From Halorhabdus sp. CBA1104 (GTDB lineage: Archaea; Halobacteriota; Halobacteria; Halobacteriales; Haloarculaceae), in contig NZ_CP033878.1 of assembly GCF_009690625.1 (NCBI RefSeq), positions 2,170,001-2,234,000 on the forward strand: 64,000 nucleotides of DNA. The letters run 5' to 3'. A program made the position numbers and the translations under genes. Shown here in pieces: positions 25,916 through 34,422 of the stretch (positions are counted from its first letter, which is position 1; every line of letters begins with the position of its first letter). A model generated the notes under the pieces. It made no database searches, had not been told where the DNA came from, and saw only the letters and a list, made by a program, of their open reading frames with translations.

Positions 25916-26076
25916 GCGACGAGCAGCGGGTCCGACACGTATTCACGAAAGGCCAACAAGCAAGGACTGTTGGGATCGGCTGGGGCCTGCAGTGGTATCG
26001 ACGCCCCGTGGCGCGGCCCCTGTCGACTCAGTTATTGCCGAGCCCACTCCACTCGGTGGTCGCGGCGAGGACGAAT

Positions 26077-26373
26077 TCAAACGCCAAATTGGTCGCGAAC
26101 GCGCTCGAAGAGTGATGGGGATTGCTCGTCCGACTCCGGCCCGATCACGTCCTCGTCGGGGACGATGACTGTCCGACCGTCGTCTTCCTCGGTCGCCTCG
26201 ATCAGGTCGTCGGCTTTGAGATCGGCCAGGGCCGTCTCCAGGCGGTCGATGTCGACCGAGACACGCGACCGAATCTCGAAGACAGTCATGCCGTCCTCGG
26301 CGCGTTCGGCGAGCGCATCGAGTACCGCGACCTCAGTCTCCTCACGCGTGCGGTACTCCGGCTTGACTTGCAT
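26077..26373 (-). CDS. DUF6432-type small winged-helix protein
   Basis: 98 residues. The sequence 'EETEVAVLDALAERAEDGMT' and 'VFEIRSRVSVDIDRLETAL' reads as a winged-helix DNA-binding fold, with a beta-hairpin wing 'LIEATEEDDGRTVIVPDEDV' and an acidic C-terminus. This matches DUF6432, a conserved haloarchaeal family of unknown function. It is convergent with ubaA (about 160 bp between stops, no gene in it) and divergent from the zinc-site protein at 26520. Confidence 0.8.
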   Translation of the reverse strand: MQVKPEYRTREETEVAVLDALAERAEDGMTVFEIRSRVSVDIDRLETALADLKADDLIEATEEDDGRTVIVPDEDVIGPESDEQSPSLFERVRDQFGV

Positions 26374-26519
26374 ATCGCTGTGTTCGAGGCGATGGGATTT
26401 ACGCTTGTTCCCGGCACGGCCCAGCAGAGAACCCGAGGATCGAACGACGGCGTCCTCGTTCGAAGGGGCACCGACGACTCCGCCAAGCAGTACGCTTTTA
26501 ACCTGTAGGCGGCGACTTC

Positions 26520-27245
26520 ATGGCAATGGGTATCAAGTGTTCGCTGTTCGGACACGCGTTCGGTGAGGCGGCCGTCGAGCGCGAGCGCCAAGAGCAAGGG
26601 AGCGAGGTCGTCATCACGATCCGGGAAGTCGAAACGTGCGAGCGCTGTGGCGAAACGCGCGTCGTCTCCGAGAACAAGGAAGTAACGACCGTCGAAACGC
26701 CCGACGACGTGGCGTTAGGAGCAGCCGACGCTGCAGACGAGTCAGAAGCCGAGGACCCAGCCGAGAGCGACGCCGAGATCGTCGACGCAGAAGCGGGCGA
26801 CGATGGCGGGACCCCCGATTCTGGCCCCGAGGAAGCAACCGTCGAGCCGCCGACGTCGGCGGCCGAGGACGACGGTGTCATCCTCGAAGACGACGACGAA
26901 CCCGAGCAATCGGGTCGTGACCCTGGGGAGTGGCCCGAAGAAGAGACCGCGGAACCGGAGGCCGAACCGCCGGTGGATCTGGAACCGCCCGAACAAGAGC
27001 TGTCTGTCGGCGAGGAGTCACCGTCGGTCGAGGACCACGCCGAAGAAGCCGACTCGGCCGTCTGGTCGGAGACGGCACCCGATCTGGATGGCGAGCAGGC
27101 CAGTGAGACGACGGCAACCGTCCCGGACGGGCAGTTCCAGTGTAGCGAGTGTGCGTTCAGTACCTCGGTCGAAGCCTCGTCGCTCCGCGCTGGGGACTAC
27201 TGTCCGGAGTGTCACCGGGGCACACTCGTCCACGAGGCCGAGTGA
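26520..27245 (+). CDS. acidic protein with zinc-site ends (DUF7093-type)
   Basis: 241 residues. The N-terminus 'IKCSLFGHAFGE' and 'CERCGETRVVSENKEV' (about 40-60) suggests one zinc site. A very acidic, low-complexity linker spans about 65-195, rich in Glu, Asp and Pro. The C-terminus 'FQCSECAFSTSVEASSLRAG' then 'YCPECHRGTL' is a clear zinc ribbon. This head-linker-tail form is known from haloarchaeal conserved hypotheticals. A nucleic-acid or protein-binding role is likely. The downstream DUF5611 gene is on the same strand after 48 bp. Confidence 0.78.
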   Translation: MAMGIKCSLFGHAFGEAAVERERQEQGSEVVITIREVETCERCGETRVVSENKEVTTVETPDDVALGAADAADESEAEDPAESDAEIVDAEAGDDGGTPDSGPEEATVEPPTSAAEDDGVILEDDDEPEQSGRDPGEWPEEETAEPEAEPPVDLEPPEQELSVGEESPSVEDHAEEADSAVWSETAPDLDGEQASETTATVPDGQFQCSECAFSTSVEASSLRAGDYCPECHRGTLVHEAE

Positions 27246-27293
27246 TCGAACCGACGCGAAAAGGGTAAACCCGCGCTTCACGAACGGACCTCC

Positions 27294-27689
27294 ATGCGCG
27301 AGTACAAGATGCGACGGGGCGAATATCTCGAAGAGCGCGTCCCGGACATGCGGGCGAAAGTCGAGGAGTTTTTCGGCCCCATCGCCGGCACTGAACCGTA
27401 CAACGACACGGAATTGCTCATCGTCGAAGACCCGGACAACCCCGTCTTCGAACGGGTAACGGTCGGCACTGTCCCCTACAGCGGCAAGAAAGACAAGCTT
27501 GCACTCGACATCGAGGAACGACCCGCAGAGGAAGTCATCGCGGCAGGAGACGTCGAAGCCGCCGAAGAAGCCGTCGCGATCAAAAACGACTTCCTCGAAG
27601 AGTCGACCGGTCGTGACGCGAAAGCACGCCGGGATTCGATGAAGCGAGACGTCGAAGACGACGCCGACGCACCCGACGATATCTCGTAA
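27294..27689 (+). CDS. DUF5611-type protein
   Basis: 131 residues, beginning 'MREYKMRRGEYLEERVPDMR', with 'TELLIVEDPDNPVFERVTVG' in the middle and a strongly acidic tail. It is a small alpha/beta protein conserved in Euryarchaeota with no known role. It follows the zinc-site gene and ends one base from the stop of sepF on the other strand, so the two transcripts converge. No signal peptide or membrane segment. Confidence 0.8.
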   Translation: MREYKMRRGEYLEERVPDMRAKVEEFFGPIAGTEPYNDTELLIVEDPDNPVFERVTVGTVPYSGKKDKLALDIEERPAEEVIAAGDVEAAEEAVAIKNDFLEESTGRDAKARRDSMKRDVEDDADAPDDIS

Positions 27690-27690
27690 T

Positions 27691-28050
27691 CTACCGGCCG
27701 AGGCGTTCGCGACTGACCGCGACCCCTGATGGGGTGATGATCAACTGGTCGTCGTCTTTCTGGACGATGTCGCCGCCGACCTCGTTTGCGACCTGTTTGA
27801 GTTCGTCGCTGATGTGTTCCATCGTCCGATCTTTGGTCGTGTGGCGCGTGATATCGGCGATCACGATATCGCCGTCGTAGACCGCATCCTTGATCTCGAT
27901 GACGTCCTGTTTCTCGCCGATCCGGGCGATCCGGACCTCTCGCTGGGCGGTTTCCGCTGTCGTGTCGATGTCTTGTGCGTCCAGTTCGACGTAATCGTCT
28001 GTCCGCCGAGAGGTACCAGTGCCGCCGAGAATCTTGCTCATTAGTCCCAT
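27691..28050 (-). CDS. sepF: archaeal SepF, FtsZ membrane anchor
   Basis: 119 residues. Archaeal SepF tethers FtsZ to the membrane during cell division, as shown in Haloferax. The N-terminal segment 'MGLMSKILGG' would be the amphipathic membrane-targeting part. The SepF fold follows at about 35-115, with 'YVELDAQDIDT', 'VYDGDIVIADITRHTTKDRT' and 'VGGDIVQKDDDQLIITPSGV'. The ATG at 28050 is used; an in-frame ATG at 28041 would shorten the N-terminus by three residues. crtB follows upstream on the same strand, 82 bp away, but no functional link is evident. Confidence 0.9.
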   Translation of the reverse strand: MGLMSKILGGTGTSRRTDDYVELDAQDIDTTAETAQREVRIARIGEKQDVIEIKDAVYDGDIVIADITRHTTKDRTMEHISDELKQVANEVGGDIVQKDDDQLIITPSGVAVSRERLGR

Positions 28051-28132
28051 AGGCGTGTGAGCGGCCGGAACGGGTTTAGGCTTTACGTCAGACACAGTGG
28101 CAGGGAACGCCAGACGTCCAGGCACGAACACT

Positions 28133-29110
28133 TCAGGCGACTTGCTCCGGGACAGTCCGGAAAGCCCGGCTTCGATCGGCATCCTCGTCGGTGTCGCCGA
28201 TCGCACTGGCGGCGTAGAACGCCGTCTCCGGGTCGCCGGTGCGTCGCCAGTGGTAGTAGGTCTTGGCGACGAGCCACAGCCGCCGGGTTTTCGACAGTGA
28301 AGCGTCTTCGTTCAAGACATCGTAGTCGATGGCTCTGATGCGCCGATGGTGCTCGGCATAGAGGACCGCCGCCAGCAGGACGGCAAACTGGGCGTCGGAA
28401 GGCAGATAGCGGATCCCCGCGACTCCATGGCGGTACAGCGACTCCGTTCGGGCCAGAGCAGTCCGGATCGCGGCAGCGACGTCCTCGGTCATCTCGCCCC
28501 GTCTGAGCTGGTCTTCCGTCACGTCGAAGCGTTCGAGAGTCTCACGGGGGAGATACACCCGGTCGTACTCACAGATGTCTTCCCGAACGTCACGGACGAA
28601 GTTCGTCAGCTGGAAGGCTTCCGCCAGCGACCGGGCGTGAGGGTCGGCGCGGTCGCGTTCGGCCACGTCCATGACTGTCATCATCATGTTGCCAACGGCG
28701 GCAGCCGACCCACGCATGTACTCGGTCAGTTCGTCGTAGGTCTCGTAGCGTGCTTTCTCGATATCCTGCTCCATTGCATCGACGAAGACATCGATCTCGT
28801 CGGAATCGAGGTCGTTGCGCTCGGCCAGCGTCCGGAACGCATCGAGAACCTCCCGTTCGTCCGCCGAGAGCACTGACGTCTCCGCGCTCTCACCTTTCGC
28901 CGCAGCGCGAATCGCGTTCAGTTTGTGCCGTTGTTGGTCGACAGGTGGGGGATCCTCCTGATCGACGACCTCGTCTGCGATCCGGAAGAACGCGTACAGT
29001 ACGTACGTCGCTCGCCGAGTCCGATTTGGCAGTAGTCTCGTCGCGACGTAGAACGTCGTCCCTGTGCGGCGATGGATGGCTTTGCTGGTTGTGATGGGTT
29101 CAGATGACAT
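28133..29110 (-). CDS. crtB: phytoene synthase (squalene/phytoene synthase family)
   Basis: 325 residues. It condenses two geranylgeranyl diphosphates to phytoene, the first step to bacterioruberin and retinal in haloarchaea. Two aspartate-rich diphosphate sites are present: 'FFRIADEVVDQED' (about 40-52) and 'NFVRDVREDICEYDRVYLP' (about 170-188). The length suits a phytoene synthase rather than a longer squalene synthase. No other carotenoid gene is near. The region upstream of the ATG contains an inverted repeat, GTGAC-N6-GTCAC, at 29179-29194. Confidence 0.93.
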   Translation of the reverse strand: MSSEPITTSKAIHRRTGTTFYVATRLLPNRTRRATYVLYAFFRIADEVVDQEDPPPVDQQRHKLNAIRAAAKGESAETSVLSADEREVLDAFRTLAERNDLDSDEIDVFVDAMEQDIEKARYETYDELTEYMRGSAAAVGNMMMTVMDVAERDRADPHARSLAEAFQLTNFVRDVREDICEYDRVYLPRETLERFDVTEDQLRRGEMTEDVAAAIRTALARTESLYRHGVAGIRYLPSDAQFAVLLAAVLYAEHHRRIRAIDYDVLNEDASLSKTRRLWLVAKTYYHWRRTGDPETAFYAASAIGDTDEDADRSRAFRTVPEQVA

Positions 29111-29178
29111 CGAGATCTATCGTGACAGTGACGCTGTTAGCATCCGTCGTTTGTAAGGGTACCGACAGTCGCAATGTG

Positions 29179-29194
29179 GTGACTTCGTTGTCAC
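29179..29194. promoter_or_regulatory. inverted repeat GTGAC-N6-GTCAC upstream of crtB
   Basis: Perfect 5-6-5 inverted repeat about 70-85 bp upstream of the crtB ATG. A weak minus-strand TATA-like run is near 29150-29157, so the repeat would be upstream of the promoter core, where activators usually bind. It is a single occurrence and only tentatively functional. Confidence 0.3.
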
Positions 29195-29332
29195 GTGAAA
29201 GATTAGCTGAGGATTTGTTAAACAGAATACCCAACCAGTTTGGGAACGACACCCACTGCCGGCTCCCGACGAGTCAGCTTTGCAAGCGACATCACGCACA
29301 CCGAACGAGGGGCCACGAAAATGTGTCGCGAG

Positions 29333-29569
29333 TCACGGCGAGTCGCCGACCCGGGGCGGATTGAAGAACAGTCCATCGAGTACGACCACCGCACCCAGAA
29401 GCGAGGCCCCACCCATCGTCACGTGGATCGGCAGCGAGCCGATACTGCTCATCATCGCGGCCACGATGAACACCACGGGAATGGCCGCGAGATGGATATC
29501 GTACCGGGACCGCAGAGCAAGTGGGCGCTTGCCGACGGTCGAACCGCGGGAACGATCACTCACAGCCAT
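29333..29569 (-). CDS. small membrane protein, 78 residues
   Basis: Two hydrophobic helices (about 27-47 and 50-70) after a polar N-terminus, 'MAVSDRSRGSTVGKRPLALR'. The ATG at 29569 is preceded by the Shine-Dalgarno sequence GAGGTG five bases upstream, which decides the start over longer in-frame choices reaching 29668. The message probably starts in the A/T-rich stretch at 29640-29720, which holds a minus-strand TATA box. Conserved in haloarchaea by form, function unknown. Confidence 0.7.
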   Translation of the reverse strand: MAVSDRSRGSTVGKRPLALRSRYDIHLAAIPVVFIVAAMMSSIGSLPIHVTMGGASLLGAVVVLDGLFFNPPRVGDSP

Positions 29570-29866
29570 TGTTTCACCTCGTCTGTCACTAATCGCTGCC
29601 CGCACTAAAAATTCTGCAAGACTTTGAACGAACACACGCGAAACAGTCTGCATTATTCCATAAAACACACATAAAAGTTACAAAAATATATTCATATTCA
29701 ACGCATAAGTTATGGACGGTCGGTTACGTCTGCGTCTCATTGGCGGGCCCGGCAACTGGCCTCGATGTTCGTCGACAGGGAGGGGTCTCCGCTGAACACC
29801 ACGCCGGAATGTAGCTCGTGGAAGGGCAGAACGCATCTTTATGTCCAGCGGATCAGAAAGCGACCT

Positions 29867-30754
29867 ATGCCCGAGACAATCGTCGTCACTGGCGCACTCG
29901 GCGGTGTCGGGAGTTGGCTCGTCGAGAGACTGCGAGGGGAGTACACCGTCGTCGCCGTCGATCTGACACTGCCGGAGACGACCACCGTCGATAGTGTAGA
30001 CTTCCAGGCGGTCGATCTGACCGACCAGGGACCGGTCTGGGAGACCATTCTGGATGCGGATCCGGCCGCGGTCGTTCACTGTGGGAACGTTCCTCACGAG
30101 GAAGACAACGCCGGTGGGGACGTCTACGAGAACAACGTCACGAGCACGTATCACACCCTGGAAGCGGCCGGGCGGGCCGGGGCGGACGTCGTCTGGACGT
30201 CGAGTGAAACCGTCTACGGGACTCACTGGCCCGAGCCGGAACTCCCGGACTCACTGCCGGTGACCGAAACGCACCCGGTCAAACCGTGGAACGGCTACGA
30301 GACGTCGAAGCTCGCGGGCGAGGCAGCAGCCACCCGTGTAGCGAACGCGTTCGACGTCTCCGTCGCCTCACTGCGTGTCTCCTGGGTCCAGTATCCCGGC
30401 CGATACGAGGTGACGCCGCTCCGGGAGCAGTTCGACGTCGAGAGTGCCGGACGCTTCGGCAATTTCTGGTCGTACATCGACGTGCGGGACGTCGCCTCGC
30501 TCGTCGAGGCGACACTGGAGGCTGACTTCGAGGGCCACGAAGTGTTCAACGCGTTCGGCCCCGACAACTTCCTCGGTGTCGAGACGGCCAGAGCAATCGA
30601 GGCAGGCTTTGGCTCCCTGCCCGAGGACTGTGACCTGACGGGCGAGCAATCGGCGTTCTCGACTGCAAAGGCCGAGTCACTGCTGGACTGGAAACCAGAG
30701 CATTCCTGGAAAACCGCCGAAGACGAATCGATCAGCGGGCCGGCGTTCGTCTAA
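29867..30754 (+). CDS. NAD-dependent epimerase/dehydratase
   Basis: 295-residue extended SDR. The cofactor motif 'TGALGGVGSWL' is at about 8-18, the catalytic Tyr-x3-Lys is 'YETSK' (about 145-149), and the Ser/Thr of the active site is in 'WTSSETVYG'. The substrate is probably a nucleotide sugar, but the family is too broad to say. The ATG at 29867 follows a TATA-like CTTTATG 29 bp upstream, so the message is nearly leaderless. It is transcribed towards the RNase R-like gene, with a 20-bp gap between the stops. Confidence 0.88.
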   Translation: MPETIVVTGALGGVGSWLVERLRGEYTVVAVDLTLPETTTVDSVDFQAVDLTDQGPVWETILDADPAAVVHCGNVPHEEDNAGGDVYENNVTSTYHTLEAAGRAGADVVWTSSETVYGTHWPEPELPDSLPVTETHPVKPWNGYETSKLAGEAAATRVANAFDVSVASLRVSWVQYPGRYEVTPLREQFDVESAGRFGNFWSYIDVRDVASLVEATLEADFEGHEVFNAFGPDNFLGVETARAIEAGFGSLPEDCDLTGEQSAFSTAKAESLLDWKPEHSWKTAEDESISGPAFV

Positions 30755-30774
30755 GTTGGCTCCAGTGGCGGCGA

Positions 30775-32094
30775 TCAGTCGTCCGCGACGACTTCGATGC
30801 CGCGGTTGTTGACCGCCGCGGGGTCGAGACCGACTTCTTCGAGAAAGCCTTTGTACTCACGTTCACACTGTTCTGCGTCCTGCTGTTTGTCGCTGGCTCG
30901 ATCACACAACGCCAGGAGGTCTTCGGGCACGTCGTTGGTGTGGACGATCCAGTGGTTGATGAGATCGGAAAGTCGGCGGATGGGCGAAGTGAAGTGCCCA
31001 TAGATCTCGAAGTTCAGCGCGTGGTGGCCCCCGAAGGGGTCGTTCATGTACTTCGCCCGGGGCATCACCTTCATGACGGCCCACTGGATCTTGTCCAGTT
31101 GGCGCTGAGGGGCATCTTCGAGGGTGGCGTTGACGGCCATGCGGGGGTCGTCCCAGGCCCCGCCGGGTATCGAGACACCATCGAGATCCTGGATTTCCTG
31201 GAGGGCCTCGCTCCACTCGTCGGGGCTAGGTTGGGGATGGACGCGGTACATCGCCTCGACGCCGCGATCCCACATGAGGACGTGCGTGACGGCCTTATTG
31301 GCCTTGAGCATGCACTCTTCGATGATCGTGTGGGCACGATCCCGACGGGGATTCAAGACCAGGCTGCCGTCCTCCTTGCGTTGTTCGTGCATCTGGTCGG
31401 CCAACTCCCAGACCTGCTGGGTCTTTTCGGCGAGATCGACCGACTGGTCTTCGAGGACATCTTCGGCCGTCTCTGGCTCGTCGAGCAAGCGCTCGGCCTC
31501 CGTGTAGGTCAACCGGGCGTCGCTGCGGATGACGGACTTGTAGATCTCGATGTTCTCGTATGAGAGGGTCTCGGGATCTAAGTGCATCTCGACGGTGTGA
31601 GCCAGCCGGTCCTCGTTGGGAACCAGCGAACAGACGGTCTCGGCGAGGATCGGCGGCAACATGTGGACGGTGTAGCCCGGCAAGTAGACGGTGTTGGCCC
31701 GCTCGACGGCCGAACGCCACATCGCCGTGTCCGGGTTCACGTAGTGGGTCACGTCGGCGATGTGGACCCACAGGACGATCTCGTCGTCGCGGCGTTCGAT
31801 CGAGATAGCGTCGTCGAAGTCCTGGGCATCGATCGGGTCGGTCGTCCACGTCGTCAGTTCGCGGAGATCCTGGCGCTCGTCGACGGCGTCGGCGATGTCG
31901 GCTTCGTAGTTCGTCGTCGCTTCCTCGGCCTCCTCGATGACGTCCGGGGGGAAGCCGTCTGGAATCTCGAACTTCTCGAAGAGTTCCTCACGTTTGTTCG
32001 CTAAGTGGCGGGCCATCTCCTCGTCGATCTCGACTGGCCCCTGACCCTCGGGCGTGCCATGGGCGGCTTGGGCGTCTTCCTCTTGGGCGGTCAT
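30775..32094 (-). CDS. RNase R-like ribonuclease (RNB domain)
   Basis: 439 residues. It is a 3'-5' hydrolytic exoribonuclease of the RNase II/R family, single-domain as in haloarchaea, lacking the cold-shock and S1 domains of bacterial RNase R. Active-site aspartates sit in 'DPIDAQDFDDAIS' (about 85-97), and the conserved 'GHFTSPIRRLSDLINH' is near 375-390. In haloarchaea, which lack the archaeal exosome, this enzyme is thought to be the main RNA-decay exonuclease. The ATG at 32094 is used; a GTG at 32166 would add 24 residues and is possible because a TATA-like run precedes it. Confidence 0.88.
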   Translation of the reverse strand: MTAQEEDAQAAHGTPEGQGPVEIDEEMARHLANKREELFEKFEIPDGFPPDVIEEAEEATTNYEADIADAVDERQDLRELTTWTTDPIDAQDFDDAISIERRDDEIVLWVHIADVTHYVNPDTAMWRSAVERANTVYLPGYTVHMLPPILAETVCSLVPNEDRLAHTVEMHLDPETLSYENIEIYKSVIRSDARLTYTEAERLLDEPETAEDVLEDQSVDLAEKTQQVWELADQMHEQRKEDGSLVLNPRRDRAHTIIEECMLKANKAVTHVLMWDRGVEAMYRVHPQPSPDEWSEALQEIQDLDGVSIPGGAWDDPRMAVNATLEDAPQRQLDKIQWAVMKVMPRAKYMNDPFGGHHALNFEIYGHFTSPIRRLSDLINHWIVHTNDVPEDLLALCDRASDKQQDAEQCEREYKGFLEEVGLDPAAVNNRGIEVVADD

Positions 32095-32211
32095 GCCCAC
32101 CGGTACGGTCAGCCGGTAGGTAGGCGTTTCGACGCCGTCCACCGACGAAGTGCTGGGCGATGACACAGCTTTAGGGGCAATTATTTCCGGCTATTGTGCG
32201 TAGTTTGGGCC

Positions 32212-32742
32212 ATGAAGCGTCGTGACCTCCTCGCTGTCCTCGGTGGCGTCGTCGGGAGTGCCCTGGCGGGTTGCACAGAAGGCAGCGAGGACACCGCGAC
32301 CTCCAGCGCTGGCCCGACCGCCGACGTCCCGACGGTCGGGAATATCACCGTTCCGGACCCGGCGAACGTGACTGTCGAGACTGTCACCGTCGAAGACGTC
32401 ACCGTCGAGGAGCCAACGGACGTGGCCACCGCACCTGACGTTGCATTCTGTCCCGACCACGACGACATCGACGTGGTGAACCACTCGCTGGCAGCCACGA
32501 CCGACGAGATATACTACGTCGAGGGAACCGTCCGAAACGAGGGGAGCGACAGTACGTGCTCGTTTGTTCTCCTCGATATCGAGTATCCCAACGACCGACG
32601 CGAGACGGACGCGATGTTCGTGGGGAATCTCGATCCAGCGGAAACCGGCGCGTTCAGTCTCGGCCCTCTCAATCTCAGCGACGCAGACCCAGAGTCCGTC
32701 GGGTACAAAATATACGTGAGCAACGAGTCCTGGGACGAGTGA
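32212..32742 (+). CDS. Tat lipoprotein with FxLYD-like domain
   Basis: 176 residues. 'MKRRDLLAVLGGVVGSALAGC' shows the Tat motif and lipobox with Cys21. A Ser/Thr/Val/Pro-rich spacer follows (about 25-75), with several valine-threonine repeats. The C-terminal about 90 residues, with 'EIYYVEGTVRNEGSDSTCSF' and later 'VGNLDPAETGAF', look like the FxLYD beta-sandwich. Anchored outside the cell, with no known ligand. Divergent from the RNase R gene, so 117 bp of upstream DNA serve both promoters. Confidence 0.8.
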   Translation: MKRRDLLAVLGGVVGSALAGCTEGSEDTATSSAGPTADVPTVGNITVPDPANVTVETVTVEDVTVEEPTDVATAPDVAFCPDHDDIDVVNHSLAATTDEIYYVEGTVRNEGSDSTCSFVLLDIEYPNDRRETDAMFVGNLDPAETGAFSLGPLNLSDADPESVGYKIYVSNESWDE

Positions 32743-32873
32743 CTCCTCGGTATCGACCCCTAACGGAGTGCAATGCTCCTGGCAGACGACCATGCAGGTG
32801 GAGACACCGGCCGAGCGAGACGGCGGTGGCGGAGAGCGGTCGATTTAACCCCTGCCGACGCCAGTGGACGGAT

Positions 32874-33374
32874 ATGAACGTCAAATCCCGCCACCACCTC
32901 CGGGCGGACGCCATCGATGCGATCGAGGACGCCCTGGCCGACGGACTGGGCGTCGAACTGGGCGCCGACACCTACGAGAAAGTCACCTTCGAGGACAGCG
33001 ACTGGGAGGTCGTCCTCGTCGACGGGGAACCCACTGTCTTCTATGTCCCCGACGACGACTCCGGCGGGGCCGACGACCCGTTCCTGACGGTCCGGGGTGC
33101 CAACGACCACCCACCCGCCGAGAACGTCGTCACCGTCGACGCCGGCGCGATCTCGTTCGTCTCCGACGGGGCAGACGTGATGCGGCCCGGGATCACCGAA
33201 GCCGACGAGTCGATCGCGGCCGGCGATCTGGTCGTCATCGCCGAGGAGAACCACGGGAAAGTGCTGGCAGTCGGACGGGCGCGGGTCGACGGCGCAGAGA
33301 TGGTCGGTGAGGAGGGGAAGGTCGTCGACACGATCCACCACGTCGGGGACGAGCTCTACGAGTTTGCGGGCTGA
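32874..33374 (+). CDS. PUA-domain RNA-binding protein
   Basis: 166 residues. The N-terminal half ('MNVKSRHHLRADAIDAIEDA', 'YEKVTFEDSDWEVVLVDGEP') precedes a C-terminal PUA domain (about 85-160): 'NVVTVDAGAISFVSDGADVM', 'RPGITEADESIAAGDLVV', 'GKVLAVGRARVDGAEM'. Relatives in archaea act in RNA modification or ribosome assembly. The TATA-like TTTAA at about 32844 places transcription a few bases before the ATG. The next genes on this strand belong to nucleoside salvage. Confidence 0.85.
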   Translation: MNVKSRHHLRADAIDAIEDALADGLGVELGADTYEKVTFEDSDWEVVLVDGEPTVFYVPDDDSGGADDPFLTVRGANDHPPAENVVTVDAGAISFVSDGADVMRPGITEADESIAAGDLVVIAEENHGKVLAVGRARVDGAEMVGEEGKVVDTIHHVGDELYEFAG

Positions 33375-33441
33375 GTCACCGGTCCGGGAGACACGGACTT
33401 CGGGGAGAAGACGTATTTCGCGAGCCGACGGATAGGACGGT

Positions 33442-34365
33442 ATGAGCCACGTCTACGTCGCCGGCAGCATCAACCAGGATATCACGGCGCGTGTCCAGCG
33501 CCGACCGCGGCCCGGCGAGACGGTCTCGGGCGAGTCCGTCTCGTACGCGCTTGGCGGAAAGGGAGCCAACCAGGCGATTGCAGCCGCACGATCGGGGGCG
33601 TCCGTCGACCTGCTCGGCGCCGTCGGCAGCGATCGATTCGGCGAGGAATTGCTGGCCGATCTCGACGCTGAAGACGGACTCTCGACGGCACACGTCAGGC
33701 GTATGCCGAACACCTCGACCGGAGTCGCGCTCGTCACCGTCGATGCGGACGCCGAAAACGCCATCGTCGCCGTCCCCGGAGCCAACGCCACACTCGCCCC
33801 AGAACACGTCACAGACGTCGAAATGACCGGTGAGGCCGTTGCCCTCTCCCAGTTCGAGGTCCCACAGCCGACGATCCAGGCATTTTTCGAGCGGGCACAG
33901 TCCCGGGGCGCGACCACGATCTTGAACCCGGCACCGGCCGAGGACGTTCGTGACGGGCTTCTCGAAGTCGTCGACTATCTCGTCGTGAACGAAACGGAAG
34001 CCCTGTTCTACAGCGATGGAGACGCCGACAGCGAGCTCTCGATGGCCGAGCTGGCGGCGACGGCCGCAGATCTGCGTGCACACGACGAGCAGGTCGTCGT
34101 CGTCACGCTTGGCGGGGCGGGCGTCTTCGCGAGCACACCGTCGGAGACAATCGAGCTCGACGCCTACGCTGTCGATCCCGTCGATACGACCGGGGCTGGG
34201 GACGCGTTCGTCGGTGCGTTCGCTACGGCGATCGGTGATGGCCTCTCGCTCCGTGAGGCGCTCGATCTCGGGACTGCCGCCGGAGCACTCGCGGCGACCG
34301 AGGCCGGTGCGACGCCCTCGCTGCCGAGGCGGACAGCGATCCAAGACATCCGTCAAGACGCGTGA
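33442..34365 (+). CDS. rbsK: PfkB-family kinase, probable ribokinase
   Basis: 307 residues. It phosphorylates a sugar, most likely ribose to ribose-5-phosphate. The N-terminal 'GSINQDIT' and 'GGKGANQAIAAA' form the PfkB signature 1 with the sugar-binding Asn. The C-terminal signature 'DTTGAGDAFVGAF' (about 250-262) holds the catalytic aspartate. 'NETEA' for phosphate binding is near 185. The neighbour downstream is a nucleoside hydrolase on the same strand after 57 bp, which would supply ribose. The match is stronger to ribokinases than to fructokinases, but this is an inference from context. Confidence 0.85.
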   Translation: MSHVYVAGSINQDITARVQRRPRPGETVSGESVSYALGGKGANQAIAAARSGASVDLLGAVGSDRFGEELLADLDAEDGLSTAHVRRMPNTSTGVALVTVDADAENAIVAVPGANATLAPEHVTDVEMTGEAVALSQFEVPQPTIQAFFERAQSRGATTILNPAPAEDVRDGLLEVVDYLVVNETEALFYSDGDADSELSMAELAATAADLRAHDEQVVVVTLGGAGVFASTPSETIELDAYAVDPVDTTGAGDAFVGAFATAIGDGLSLREALDLGTAAGALAATEAGATPSLPRRTAIQDIRQDA

Positions 34366-34422
34366 AAGACCCGGCAGGCCGCGCGACACAAGATATCTAA
34401 GTCGAGGACCAGAACCGACGAC